From CAYGZQ01 sp964354375 [NCBI: uncultured Planctomycetota bacterium] (GTDB lineage Bacteria > JAJVIF01 > JAPKYR01): 61,816 nt of DNA. The stretch is from the NCBI GenBank assembly GCA_964354375.1, contig CAYGZQ010000010.1, forward strand, positions 20,946 through 82,761, read 5' to 3'. The first letter of the stretch is position 1; every line of letters starts with the position of its first letter. Below, piece by piece: positions 22,991-32,214 of the stretch. The translations under genes were made by a program, and so were the position numbers. The notes below the pieces were generated by a model that saw only the letters and a list, made by a program, of their open reading frames with translations, was not told the DNA's origin and made no database searches.

Positions 22991-25900
22991 ATGGCGAGAG
23001 AGTTCCTCTCGATAGACGGAAACAAGGCGGCCACCTGGGTAGCATACGCCTTCAGCGATGTGGCGGCGATCTACCCCATCACGCCTTCGTCGGATATGGG
23101 TGAGAACGCGGACTCGATGTCGGCAGAAGGTGTGCTGAATATCTTCGGCCAGCGGCTGAAGGTCGTGGAGATGCAGTCGGAAGCCGGAGCGTCGGGCTCC
23201 GTGCACGGAGCGCTGTCTGCGGGGGCGCTTGCGACGACATTCACGGCGTCCCAGGGTCTGCTTCTGATGATCCCCAACATGTACAAGATATCCGGGGAGC
23301 TGCTTCCCACGGTTTTTCATGTGTCGGCAAGGACGCTGGCCACGCACGCATTGAGCATTTTCGGCGACCACGGCGATGTCATGGCGACGCGTGCCACCGG
23401 TTTCGGCCTCATGGCCGCCGCGTCATGCCAGGAAGTGCACGACCTTGCGCTCGTAAGTCACATCGCGACCCTGAAGACGAGGGTCCCGATGCTCAATTTC
23501 TTCGACGGGTTCCGCACGTCGCACGAGATCCAGAAGATGGAGGTGATGTCGTACGACGAGATGGCGGAGATGATGCCGTGGGAGGAAGTGAAAAATTTCC
23601 GAGCGAGGGGCATGAACCCGGAGCATCCGCAGCTGAGAGGCAGCGCGCAGAATCCGGACATTTTCTTCCAGGCTCGCGAGGCGGCGAATCCCTACTACAA
23701 TGCCGCGGTCGGCATTATCGATGAAACGATGCAGATGGTGAGCAAGAGGCTCGGACGCGCCTACAACTTGTTCGACTACCACGGACACCCTGACGCCGAG
23801 AACGTGATCGTGATCATGGCGTCGGGCGCCGATATCACCCACGAGACGGTCGATTATTTCAACGCAAAGGGATCGAAGTACGGAGTTCTCAAAGTCAGGC
23901 TCTACAGGCCATGGTCGACCGAGCATTTCCTCAGGGCGCTTCCGAAGAAAGTGAAGCGGCTTGCGGTCCTTGATCGCACAAAGGAACCCGGAGCGCTGGG
24001 TGAGCCGCTCTATATTGACATCCTTGCGGCTCTGGCGGAGGCGAAGCGGAACGACATTCAGGTCTACGGCGGTCGTTACGGGCTTTCGTCCAAGGATTTC
24101 ACCCCGACGATGGTGAAAGCGGTGTTCGAGAATCTTGAGATCAAGCAGCCGAAGAATCATTTCACCGTGGGGATCAACGACGACGTTACGCATACATCGC
24201 TTCCAATTAAAGTCCAGATCGACACGACTCCGGCGGGAACCGTGAGCTGCAAGTTCTGGGGCCTCGGGGCGGACGGGACGGTCGGGGCCAACAAGGAAGC
24301 CATCAAGATCATCGGCGACCACACCAACAAGTACACGCAGGGCTATTTTGCGTACGACGCCAAGAAGTCCGGCGGCGTAACGATCAGCCACCTGAGGTTC
24401 AGCGACACTCAGATTCGCGGCCATTATTTCATCAAGAATGCAGATTATGTCGCGTGCCACAGCCCGGCGTATGTCGGCGTATACGACATGCTTTCCGATC
24501 TGAAGCCGGGCGGCACGTTCGTGCTGAACTGCCACTGGACGTGCAGCGGCGACTACGATGTGAAGCTCCCGGGCTCCATGAAGAGGTACATCGCGAAGAA
24601 CAAAATCGACTTCTACACGATCGACGCGGTCGATATCGCGGAGAAAATCGGTCTTGGCGGCAGGATCAACATGATCATGCAGACGGTGTTCTTCATGCTG
24701 TCGAAGATATTCCCGACTCAGGAAGCGATCGGTTACCTCAAGAAGTCGATCCAGAAGACATACAGCAAGAAGGGCGAGAAGGTTGTCAAGATGAACTGGG
24801 ACGCAGTGGACGCGGCCGTGAATGCGGTCACGAAGGTGCGAATCCCAAAGGAATGGGCCGACGCTGAGCTCGAGGAAAGCGTGAGGGCCGAGGAGCCCGG
24901 ATGGGTGACGGAGGTCATGCGCCCCATTCTGCTCCAGAAGGGTGAATCGGTGCCTGTGAGCGCATTCGCCGGACCCCTGGACGGGTCTTACCTGTGGACC
25001 GCTCCGGACGGCACATTCCCGGTGGACACGGCTCAGTACGAAAAGCGTCATATCGCGATCAACGTCCCGGAGTGGAATCCTGAGACCTGCATCATGTGCA
25101 ACCAGTGCTCGTTCGTGTGCCCGCACGCCGTGATTCGTCCGGTTCTTCTGAACGAGGAGGAGGCATCGAGGGCTCCGGCCTCGTTCAAAACAAAGGACAC
25201 GAAGGCCAAGGAACTCAAGGGTCTCAAGTACAGGATGCAGGTTCTCATCGACGACTGCACCGGCTGCGGAAACTGCGCCGACATTTGTCCGGTCAACGAG
25301 AAGGGCGACAAGGATCCCGCCCTGAAGATGATGCCGCTGGAATCACAGCGCAAAGAGCAGGAGCCGAACTATAAGTTCGCGGACAAAGTCAGCCGGAAGC
25401 CGGAACTGATGAGCAAGACGACAATCATGGGCTCTCAATTCCAGGAGCCTCTGTTCGAGTTCTCGGGAGCGTGCGCGGGTTGCGGCGAGACACCGTACTA
25501 CAAGCTTCTCACGCAGCTGTTTGGCGACAGGATTCTGATCGGCAACGCGACGGGGTGCTCGTCGATTTATGGCGGGAGCGCTCCGAGCTGTCCGTTCGCG
25601 GTCAACAAGGATGGTCACGGTCCGGCATGGGCGAACAGCCTGTTCGAGGACAACGCGGAATACGCGTTCGGGATGAAGCTTGCTCACGACCAGCGTCGCG
25701 ACCGTATCGCCGTCCTTATCCGCAAGGCTCTGGAAAAGGGCGTGTCCGCAGATCTCAAGGCCGCCATGGAGAGCTGGATTGAGGGAATGAACGACCCGGA
25801 CAAGTCGAAGGAGTTCGGCGGCAAGATGGCTGCGCTTCTCGAGAAAGGAGCCGGCAAGGATGAGACTCTGAAGGCCATTCTGGACATGGGCGACATGTTT

Positions 25901-26581
25901 ACGAAGAAATCGATCTGGGCGATCGGCGGGGACGGCTGGGCGTACGACATCGGGTACGGCGGGCTGGATCACGTGATGGCGATGAACCAGGACGTCAATA
26001 TCCTGGTTCTGGATACCGAGGTCTACTCGAACACCGGCGGGCAATCGTCGAAAGCGACGCCGACCGGATCGGTGGCCAAGTTTGCCGCATCCGGAAAGAA
26101 AACCTCAAAGAAGGACCTCGGCGCCATGATGATGACGTACGGGTACGTGTATGTCGCTTCCATAGCGATGGGCGCGAACAAGAACCAGGCTCTGAAAGCG
26201 TTCCTTGAGGCGGAAGCTTACCCGGGTCCGTCCATCATCATCGCCTACTCGCCGTGCATCAACCATGACGTGCGAAAGGGCATGGGCAAGAGCCAGGAAG
26301 AGGAGAAGCTGGCGGTGGAGAGCGGATACTGGCCGCTCTACAGATACAATCCTCTGAGGACTCTCGAAGGCAAGAATCCGTTCCAGCTCGATTCAAAGGA
26401 GCCCACGGGCGATCTGCACGAGTTCCTCATGGGAGAAGGACGATACGCCAGGCTCACGCTGGAGTTCCCCGAGGAGGCGAAGAGGCTCCACGCGAAACTG
26501 ATCGAGGAGTTCAAGGAGCGGTACAAGAAGTACAAGGCTCTGGCCGAGTCGCCGACATCGGCGGTGTCTGCGGAAGTATAG
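22991..26581 (+). CDS. nifJ: Pyruvate:ferredoxin (flavodoxin) oxidoreductase, single-chain
   Basis: This 1196-aa homodimer-type enzyme oxidises pyruvate with CoA to acetyl-CoA and CO2, reducing ferredoxin. The N-terminal pyrimidine-binding domain is present (DVAAIYPITPSSDMGE), then the transketolase-C-like and gamma domains. Two [4Fe-4S] motifs start at Cys700 (CIMCNQCSFVCP) and Cys756 (CTGCGNCADICP). The TPP domain has SGACAGCGETPYYKL, GGDGWAYDIGYGG and LDTEVYSNTGGQSSKATP. Length matches full NifJ (about 1170-1200). ATG 22991 follows GAGG at 8 nt; an in-frame GTG at 22982 is less likely. The organism can therefore run low-potential anaerobic pyruvate metabolism. Confidence 0.97.
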   Translation: MAREFLSIDGNKAATWVAYAFSDVAAIYPITPSSDMGENADSMSAEGVLNIFGQRLKVVEMQSEAGASGSVHGALSAGALATTFTASQGLLLMIPNMYKISGELLPTVFHVSARTLATHALSIFGDHGDVMATRATGFGLMAAASCQEVHDLALVSHIATLKTRVPMLNFFDGFRTSHEIQKMEVMSYDEMAEMMPWEEVKNFRARGMNPEHPQLRGSAQNPDIFFQAREAANPYYNAAVGIIDETMQMVSKRLGRAYNLFDYHGHPDAENVIVIMASGADITHETVDYFNAKGSKYGVLKVRLYRPWSTEHFLRALPKKVKRLAVLDRTKEPGALGEPLYIDILAALAEAKRNDIQVYGGRYGLSSKDFTPTMVKAVFENLEIKQPKNHFTVGINDDVTHTSLPIKVQIDTTPAGTVSCKFWGLGADGTVGANKEAIKIIGDHTNKYTQGYFAYDAKKSGGVTISHLRFSDTQIRGHYFIKNADYVACHSPAYVGVYDMLSDLKPGGTFVLNCHWTCSGDYDVKLPGSMKRYIAKNKIDFYTIDAVDIAEKIGLGGRINMIMQTVFFMLSKIFPTQEAIGYLKKSIQKTYSKKGEKVVKMNWDAVDAAVNAVTKVRIPKEWADAELEESVRAEEPGWVTEVMRPILLQKGESVPVSAFAGPLDGSYLWTAPDGTFPVDTAQYEKRHIAINVPEWNPETCIMCNQCSFVCPHAVIRPVLLNEEEASRAPASFKTKDTKAKELKGLKYRMQVLIDDCTGCGNCADICPVNEKGDKDPALKMMPLESQRKEQEPNYKFADKVSRKPELMSKTTIMGSQFQEPLFEFSGACAGCGETPYYKLLTQLFGDRILIGNATGCSSIYGGSAPSCPFAVNKDGHGPAWANSLFEDNAEYAFGMKLAHDQRRDRIAVLIRKALEKGVSADLKAAMESWIEGMNDPDKSKEFGGKMAALLEKGAGKDETLKAILDMGDMFTKKSIWAIGGDGWAYDIGYGGLDHVMAMNQDVNILVLDTEVYSNTGGQSSKATPTGSVAKFAASGKKTSKKDLGAMMMTYGYVYVASIAMGANKNQALKAFLEAEAYPGPSIIIAYSPCINHDVRKGMGKSQEEEKLAVESGYWPLYRYNPLRTLEGKNPFQLDSKEPTGDLHEFLMGEGRYARLTLEFPEEAKRLHAKLIEEFKERYKKYKALAESPTSAVSAEV

Positions 26582-26660
26582 GTGCGGCACGGAGGATAGA
26601 TCGTTTTTTTCAGTCCGTCTCATTATCCCGACCAGTTTGCAGGGAAAAATGTAAGGGGAA

Positions 26661-27275
26661 ATGATACCTCACATTGCAGAGTTGAAGGTTATCATAGTAA
26701 TTCTTCGCCGTCCGGACCCGGGGCGTTGCGATGAGATGAGAACTGACCCTCTGTGGGAATTCGGCAGTTTCGGCCTGACTCATTGCCACAAGAGGAATTT
26801 GCTGAATCCTGGAAAGATACATGTGATTAAGGGAGCAAGATTCGCCTTTGCTCAAGGAGGAGCGACAGGTTTCAGACTGGTGCATCTTACACCTCCGATC
26901 GAACCCAAAAAGTACTGCAATTGTGCCGAAGCGACCTGGTCTCCGGCAGTGATGCCGTTCAAATACGCGAAAGCCCCCCTAATCATCGATAACAGAGGCA
27001 AAAGCGATTTCCCATCATTGAGGGATTCGCTTAAGTCGGTCAACCGAACAACGTGGGAAGCGAAGTTCTCAAGCAGTTTCCGATCCCGTCGCGCCCCTCT
27101 CGAGCCAAACGTCGCCAACGAATTCGTCGGAGTTTTCGAAGACAAGCTGCAATCGGCAACTCCTGCTTCATTTGCGTCGTCCTATGTGGAAGCCCTCCCG
27201 TACCTGCCTTCACGAATTGACAAGAGACGGGAAGAGACCTATAAGCGACTCCTCAACGAGGCCATGCGAGGTTAG
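26661..27275 (+). CDS. Unknown protein, first gene of the Nmad3-like cassette
   Basis: I do not recognise a named family for this 204-aa cytoplasmic protein. Conserved-looking blocks are DPLWEFGSFGLTHCHKRN (with a C-x-H), ARFAFAQGGATGFRLVHLTP, and KFSSSFRSRRAPL near the middle. No membrane segment or signal peptide is present. Base composition is visibly more AT-rich than the flanking nifJ. The AGGGGA before ATG 26661 is very close (2-3 nt); a TTG at 26682 (starting at Lys-Val-Ile-Ile) is an alternative. It ends 4 nt before the Nmad3-like gene, so the two form an operon and probably work together. Confidence 0.6.
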   Translation: MIPHIAELKVIIVILRRPDPGRCDEMRTDPLWEFGSFGLTHCHKRNLLNPGKIHVIKGARFAFAQGGATGFRLVHLTPPIEPKKYCNCAEATWSPAVMPFKYAKAPLIIDNRGKSDFPSLRDSLKSVNRTTWEAKFSSSFRSRRAPLEPNVANEFVGVFEDKLQSATPASFASSYVEALPYLPSRIDKRREETYKRLLNEAMRG

Positions 27276-27279
27276 AACC

Positions 27280-27993
27280 GTGAAGGTTGCCATGTTAAGA
27301 GTTGGAATTGACAGCGGGTCGGGCGGCATACAGGGACCGTTGTTCCCTGACGGCACGTTCGAATATGTCCCGATACCTGTTGATTACATAAACGGTGGCC
27401 AAACCTATGGCAATACCGTAGGCAGGCACGGCAGGAAACTCATAGAATACTTTCCAGCAGCAATGAGAGGGAGAATGGCAAATCAGACCATTCATTTTGA
27501 CCCCGAATTTGATACATTTACGTATGGAGACCCTACCGCGCCAAAAGCCGGTTTAAGATTTCTGGATAGGGGAGACTTGCTTGTCTTTTACTGCGGTCTT
27601 AAGGGATGGAACTTTGAATCCTCACCGGCTTTGTACATTATGGGATATTTCGACATCCTCACCGCAGGCAAAGCAACAGACTTTCCTTCGGCAGTGCTTA
27701 AGAGGACCTTCGGAAGGAACGCTCACGTTATGCATCGCGATGTCTACGAATGCGAAAAGGACGCTCTGGTCCTGGTCAAAGGCCAAGAAAGCAGCCGCCT
27801 CTTGAACAAGGCCGTATGTATCAGCATAACTGGTCAAGACCGGACCGGGAAACCCCTCAAGGTGCTTTCTCCGGAGATGCAGAGGATTTTCGGCGATTTT
27901 GATGGAAGGATCAGCTTTCAACGTAGTCCTACCCGCTGGGTCGACCCCGCACAGGTGCCACATGCGGTGGATTTTGTGAGATCGCTTCAGTAA
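27280..27993 (+). CDS. Nmad3-like (nucleotide modification associated domain) protein
   Basis: The 237-aa protein has an N-terminus LRVGIDSGSGGIQGPLFPDG followed by TFEYVPIP, which resembles the opening of Nmad3 proteins (GxDS..GG..SP..pDG...LPIP). These were predicted from comparative genomics to act with DNA base-modification systems. IHFDPEFDTFTYGD, GDLLVFYCGLKGW and LYIMGYFDI are further conserved-looking blocks. The GTG at 27280 is preferred: GAGG lies 8 nt upstream and MKVAMLRVGID then starts the fold; ATG 27292 is the alternative. Two 60-bp lines counted here are 43% G+C, well below the neighbourhood, consistent with recent transfer. Assignment is from motif memory, not a profile search. 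Confidence 0.55.
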   Translation: MKVAMLRVGIDSGSGGIQGPLFPDGTFEYVPIPVDYINGGQTYGNTVGRHGRKLIEYFPAAMRGRMANQTIHFDPEFDTFTYGDPTAPKAGLRFLDRGDLLVFYCGLKGWNFESSPALYIMGYFDILTAGKATDFPSAVLKRTFGRNAHVMHRDVYECEKDALVLVKGQESSRLLNKAVCISITGQDRTGKPLKVLSPEMQRIFGDFDGRISFQRSPTRWVDPAQVPHAVDFVRSLQ

Positions 27994-28036
27994 TTATGAC
28001 GTCTCGGCTAGTGCTCTTCGCTATTAGCACGCCAGC

Positions 28037-28108
28037 GCCGCCTTCGCTGAAGCTTCGGTGGCTAAAATGGGAGGCTAGGGGTCCCGGGTTCAAATCCCGG
28101 CTCCCCGG
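28037..28108. other. tRNA 3'-end remnant preceded by a GC hairpin
   Basis: Positions 28084-28100 form a perfect T arm (CCGGG-TTCAAAT-CCCGG) followed by CTCCCCGG, like the 3' strand of a tRNA acceptor stem. No matching 5' acceptor strand, D arm or anticodon arm is found upstream. Instead there is a hairpin GCCGCC...GGTGGC (28037-28062). This looks like the 3' fragment left at an integration site or a tRNA pseudogene. It follows the AT-richer two-gene cassette by about 90 bp. A GGGAG at 28069-28073 could pair with CTCCC to make only a minihelix. Confidence 0.5.
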
Positions 28109-28156
28109 GGTCTCAGGGCCCCGGGATTTGCTCTTCCGGGTGGATATCGGCCCGGC

Positions 28157-28185
28157 TTGACTCTATCAGTTTGTTATCATATTAT
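28157..28185 (+). promoter_or_regulatory. Promoter for the giant repeat lipoprotein
   Basis: TTGACT (28157-28162), a 17-bp spacer and TATTAT (28180-28185) form a good sigma70-like promoter. The leader to ATG 28282 would be about 90 nt. Confidence 0.6.
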
Positions 28186-28281
28186 TGCATCGTCATTCAC
28201 TCTCCAGGTGATAACAGGGGGCTAAGTGAACAGAGTGTTTGGTGCAAATTCGCCTGCGCGATCCAAGCGACGGAGGCCATT

Positions 28282-31200
28282 ATGACTCGTATATGCGCTT
28301 ACCTTATATCGGCGATCCTGCTGTTTGCCGTTGTTTCGTGTTCCGGATCGTCATCTCCGGTTCAGCCCGACCCAATGCAACAGCCGGATATCACTGCGGC
28401 CCGGTCGACTCATGCGAGCGCATCGACCCATCTCTGGGGCCTGTGGGACGTCTGGGCCGATCCTTCGACCGGGAGAATCGAAGCCGTTCCCCTGAGAGGG
28501 GCTGCGTTCACCGCGAATGTGATCAAGTTCGTGGACGGCCCACCGTCGAATCTCCTGATCTCGATCTTCTCTCTGGAGTCAGCCCCCGACTATACCGACA
28601 TCACAGTTGATGTCGGGATTAAGCATCCGTTTCCAGGGCTCGACAAATACACGGGATTCGATGTCGTCGGCGTGTTCATGGGTAATGGCGGCGACGCGTA
28701 TCCCGGACCCGGCGGCTTCAACATTCCAGGCGAGAACGATCAGAGGCTTCTGAACCCGGACGGATACACTCGCTGGTTCAATGCGACCGAGTTTGAAGGG
28801 GCAGGCTCCATCCAGCCGCTCCTGGGCTACAAACCCGGGAAGGCCGGAAGCCCCGGCTTTTTCCCGACCGCCGAGCTTAGCGGGTACAAGTATTTCGCAG
28901 ATAAGCTCACCAAGCACCAGGAGGCTTTCAATTTCCTCACGGTAAACGCACCGGATCGTGGCTGTTTCAGGCCGGGTAATGTGAACTACCGTCGATACCA
29001 ACTGAGATTCCCGAAAACGTCCGGGATCAAGTTCCAGTATGCGGTGATCGCGCATTGGGAGGACCCGGGCGTGGATAATCCTGTTCTCGAGGATTTCCCC
29101 CTTTCGGCGAATGCCGACGAGGCTCTGCTGATCGACATTGACGATTCGAGCACGCTCTATTATGTCGACTCGACCACCAAGGGCGGATACATTGACATCG
29201 ATGTGAGTCCGTGGGACTGGTCGGCTGCCACAAGCGACGTGATGCAGGAATACACCATCAAGGTATACTCGAATGCATGGGGAGGGGCCTGTGATGTGGA
29301 CATGACTCCTGTCGCCACGGATCAGTATCACTACACATTCCATGCGTTCGTAAGCGACGTCAACCTGGCGTCCGCGAATCCTCTGCCGATATGGGTCGAG
29401 GTCATTTATCCCGACCTGGACTATTCGAACAAGTTCGGCGTGCCGAACAATGCCGACGGTAACCTGACGAGTTACTTCCGATATGAAGTTCCGGTATCGG
29501 ACACGGTCCAGCCGTACTTCGAGCTCGAGATACCGAACGGCGGACAGAAATGGGCTCCCGGCACGAGCCATCCGGTCAAATGGACATCCAATGACGTCCC
29601 CGGCACGGTATTCCTTCAGTATTCGAAAGACAATTTCGTGACCGATGTCCACACGATCGGGGCGGACAAGCCCAACACAGGCCATTTCATCTGGGACAAC
29701 ATTCCGAATGACCCGTCGAATACGGTCAAGGTGAGGGTAGGGTCAACCCTCGATCCGACGGTGTATGATGATTCCGACAACTATTTCACTATCCTGACTC
29801 CCGACGAGCCCTGGATCAACGTTATCCAGCCGAACGGGGGCGAGGAATGGGAGGTCGCCAGCAAGCACTGGGTTTTCTGGTCCTCAAACGACGTGCCGGG
29901 CAATGTGAAGATCGAGTACTCCAAGGACGGGTTCAACTCGGACATCAACGTGATAGCGGCAGACGAGATCAACGACGGGAGCTTTTTATGGAACCCGATT
30001 CCGGACGATGTGTCCGACACGTGCCAGGTCAGGATCACGGCGGTTGATGATCCTCTCGTCTGGAACATATCCGACGATTGGTGGAGCATTGTCCCGCCGG
30101 GCAACCCCTGGATCGAGGTGCTCATTCCGAACGGTGGGCAGGCGTGGGTGGCGGGAAGTCAGCACGAGATAACGTGGGACTGGTACAACCTGGGCGGCAA
30201 CGTGAAGATCGAGTATTCGAAGGACGATTTCGCGAGCCCCGCGATTTCGATTGTCGCGAGCACCGAAAATGACGGGAGCTACATGTGGAACCCGATTCCC
30301 AACGATCCGTCGACCACGGTCAAGGTGCGGATCACCTCCGTGGACATACCGACCGTCAACGACAAGTCGGACGGGTACTTCAGCATACTCGCGCCGCTGA
30401 GTCCGTGGTTCGAGATTCTCGTCCCGAACGGGGGACAGCAATGGATGGTGGGGACCGCGCACGAGATTCTGTGGACGTCGGGGAATGTGACCGGCAATGT
30501 CGATCTGCTGTACTCGAAGGACGGGTTCGGCACGGACATACACACAATAGCGGGCGACATCAACAACACCGGATCGTTCATGTGGAACCCGGTCCCGAAC
30601 GATCCGTCCACGACCGTGCGGGTGAGGGTCAGGTCTCATACGACGACGACCATCTATGATGATTCGGACTCGAATTTCGCCATAATGATTCAGGGCGGCG
30701 GCTGGGCGCGTCACTGGGGCTGGCAGCAGAGCGATTACGGGTACGGGGTGTGCTCGGACGGCGCGGCGAACGTGTACGTGACCGGCTCGTTCGAGGGCAC
30801 TGTCGATTTCGATCCCGGCGGCCCGAACGATCCCAAGGTGCCGAACGGTCCGTACGACGCTTTCCTCAGCAAGTTCGACAAGGACGGAAACTACCAGTGG
30901 GCGCGCACGTGGGGAGGTAGCGATACAAGCAACAGGGACACGGGATATGGAGTTGTTGCGGACAGTCTCGGGAACGTGTTTGTCTGCGGGATTTTCTATG
31001 GCGCGGCCGACTTCGATCCCGGCGGCGGCACGGACATGCATACACCGACCGGAGGGAGCGACGCGTTCCTGGTCAAGTACAACTCGTACGGCGACTACCA
31101 GTGGGGCCTCAGCTGGGGAGGAACCGGGTACGAGAATGCCTATGCAATCGGCGCCGATTCATACGGCGATGTCTATGTTGCCGGAGAGTTCTCCTATACC

Positions 31201-32082
31201 GTTGATTTCGACCCGGATCCCGTGGACGAGACGACGCGGACCCCGAATCCGTACTATTGGCCGGATTCATACCTGGTCAAGTTCGACAACAACGGCGATT
31301 TCAAATGGGTGATATCCTGGGGCGGCACCTTGTATTATGACAAGCCGAACGGGCTCGCAGTGGACCCGTCCGATAACGTATGGGTGTGCGGCTACTTCGC
31401 GGGCCCCAACTGCGATTTCGATCCGGGCGGCGGGACCAATATCCACGACTCCAACGGCGGGCTGGACGCTTTCCTGGCGAAGTACGATTCCGCCGGCAAT
31501 CACCTGTGGGCCGGAACATGGGGCGCCGGGTCGGATGACGCCGCCAACGGGGTGGCGGTCGATGGAAACGGGAACGCATACGTCACCGGCTACTACCAGT
31601 GGGACGTCGATTTCGATCCCGGAAGCGGAGTGTACAAGCCGGGCTATTTCTGGTACAGGGATATTTTCCTGAGCAAGTTCAACAGCTCAGGCGGTCTTCA
31701 GTGGGCGAAGGTATGGGGGAGCAACAACGACTACGAGTACGGTTGGCATGTCGGTTCGGACGATGTGGGGAACGTGTTTGTGGTTCACGAGATCAACGGC
31801 ACGGCGGATATCGATCCGGGCGGCGCGGTGGACAATCGCAACACCGGCAGGTACCTGAGCAGGTTCAACACGAACGGCGATTACCAGTGGGGTCACCTGA
31901 TCAGCACGTACTACATCACGGTGAACTCGATATGGATTGACCCGGACCAGAACCTGCTGTTCACCGGGACATTCCAGGGCAACCGCGATTTCGATCCCGG
32001 ACCGTTGACGGACTACCATCAGTCCAACTCGAACAGCCAGGACGCGTTCGCGTGGAAGCTGATGTCGGACGGGTACTACTGA
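28282..32082 (+). CDS. Giant lipoprotein: LWG module, 4 Kre9-like repeats, 7-repeat propeller
   Basis: This 1266-aa exported protein has lipobox VVSC. Residues 45-270 are the shared module (HLWGLWDVWAD, HPFPGLDKYTGFDVVGVFMG, LNPDGYTRWFNATEF, YKYFADKL), and about 275-405 are the second shared beta domain (SPWDWSA). Residues 413-800 are four repeats of about 97 aa opening (I/V)PNGGxxW and closing WNPIPNDPS...VRI, similar to Ser-Thr-rich Kre9/KNH-type domains. From about 807 there are seven SBBP-type repeats, each with a DFDPG-like motif and a KFxxxGxxxW strand, predicting a seven-bladed beta-propeller. GGAGG lies 5 nt before ATG 28282; longer upstream starts are rejected because the signal peptide begins there. 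A surface role is likely; the ligand is unknown. Confidence 0.82.
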   Translation: MTRICAYLISAILLFAVVSCSGSSSPVQPDPMQQPDITAARSTHASASTHLWGLWDVWADPSTGRIEAVPLRGAAFTANVIKFVDGPPSNLLISIFSLESAPDYTDITVDVGIKHPFPGLDKYTGFDVVGVFMGNGGDAYPGPGGFNIPGENDQRLLNPDGYTRWFNATEFEGAGSIQPLLGYKPGKAGSPGFFPTAELSGYKYFADKLTKHQEAFNFLTVNAPDRGCFRPGNVNYRRYQLRFPKTSGIKFQYAVIAHWEDPGVDNPVLEDFPLSANADEALLIDIDDSSTLYYVDSTTKGGYIDIDVSPWDWSAATSDVMQEYTIKVYSNAWGGACDVDMTPVATDQYHYTFHAFVSDVNLASANPLPIWVEVIYPDLDYSNKFGVPNNADGNLTSYFRYEVPVSDTVQPYFELEIPNGGQKWAPGTSHPVKWTSNDVPGTVFLQYSKDNFVTDVHTIGADKPNTGHFIWDNIPNDPSNTVKVRVGSTLDPTVYDDSDNYFTILTPDEPWINVIQPNGGEEWEVASKHWVFWSSNDVPGNVKIEYSKDGFNSDINVIAADEINDGSFLWNPIPDDVSDTCQVRITAVDDPLVWNISDDWWSIVPPGNPWIEVLIPNGGQAWVAGSQHEITWDWYNLGGNVKIEYSKDDFASPAISIVASTENDGSYMWNPIPNDPSTTVKVRITSVDIPTVNDKSDGYFSILAPLSPWFEILVPNGGQQWMVGTAHEILWTSGNVTGNVDLLYSKDGFGTDIHTIAGDINNTGSFMWNPVPNDPSTTVRVRVRSHTTTTIYDDSDSNFAIMIQGGGWARHWGWQQSDYGYGVCSDGAANVYVTGSFEGTVDFDPGGPNDPKVPNGPYDAFLSKFDKDGNYQWARTWGGSDTSNRDTGYGVVADSLGNVFVCGIFYGAADFDPGGGTDMHTPTGGSDAFLVKYNSYGDYQWGLSWGGTGYENAYAIGADSYGDVYVAGEFSYTVDFDPDPVDETTRTPNPYYWPDSYLVKFDNNGDFKWVISWGGTLYYDKPNGLAVDPSDNVWVCGYFAGPNCDFDPGGGTNIHDSNGGLDAFLAKYDSAGNHLWAGTWGAGSDDAANGVAVDGNGNAYVTGYYQWDVDFDPGSGVYKPGYFWYRDIFLSKFNSSGGLQWAKVWGSNNDYEYGWHVGSDDVGNVFVVHEINGTADIDPGGAVDNRNTGRYLSRFNTNGDYQWGHLISTYYITVNSIWIDPDQNLLFTGTFQGNRDFDPGPLTDYHQSNSNSQDAFAWKLMSDGYY

Positions 32083-32214
32083 GCAACGTTGCCCGGGAGC
32101 TTACGCTGCCGGGTACACCCTCGCTCACGCGCGGGTTTCGGAAGCACGACCGTAAGGGAGTGCGTACCCGATGGCGTCAGCCCTCGGAGGGTACGGATGC
32201 CGTATCCCGATGAG

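Noticed and set aside
23423-25126. 567-codon open frame antisense to nifJ
   Set aside because: It lies wholly inside nifJ on the other strand, has Arg/His/Val-rich composition typical of GC-rich shadow frames, and shows no motif.
28010-28110. Functional tRNA gene
   Set aside because: T arm and 3' acceptor strand are good, but no complementary 5' acceptor strand, D arm or anticodon arm can be folded upstream.
32083-32214. Possible terminator or repeat after the giant lipoprotein gene
   Set aside because: Several short GC palindromes are present (for example CCCTC-G-GAGGG), but no stem is followed by a T tract and no unit repeats convincingly.
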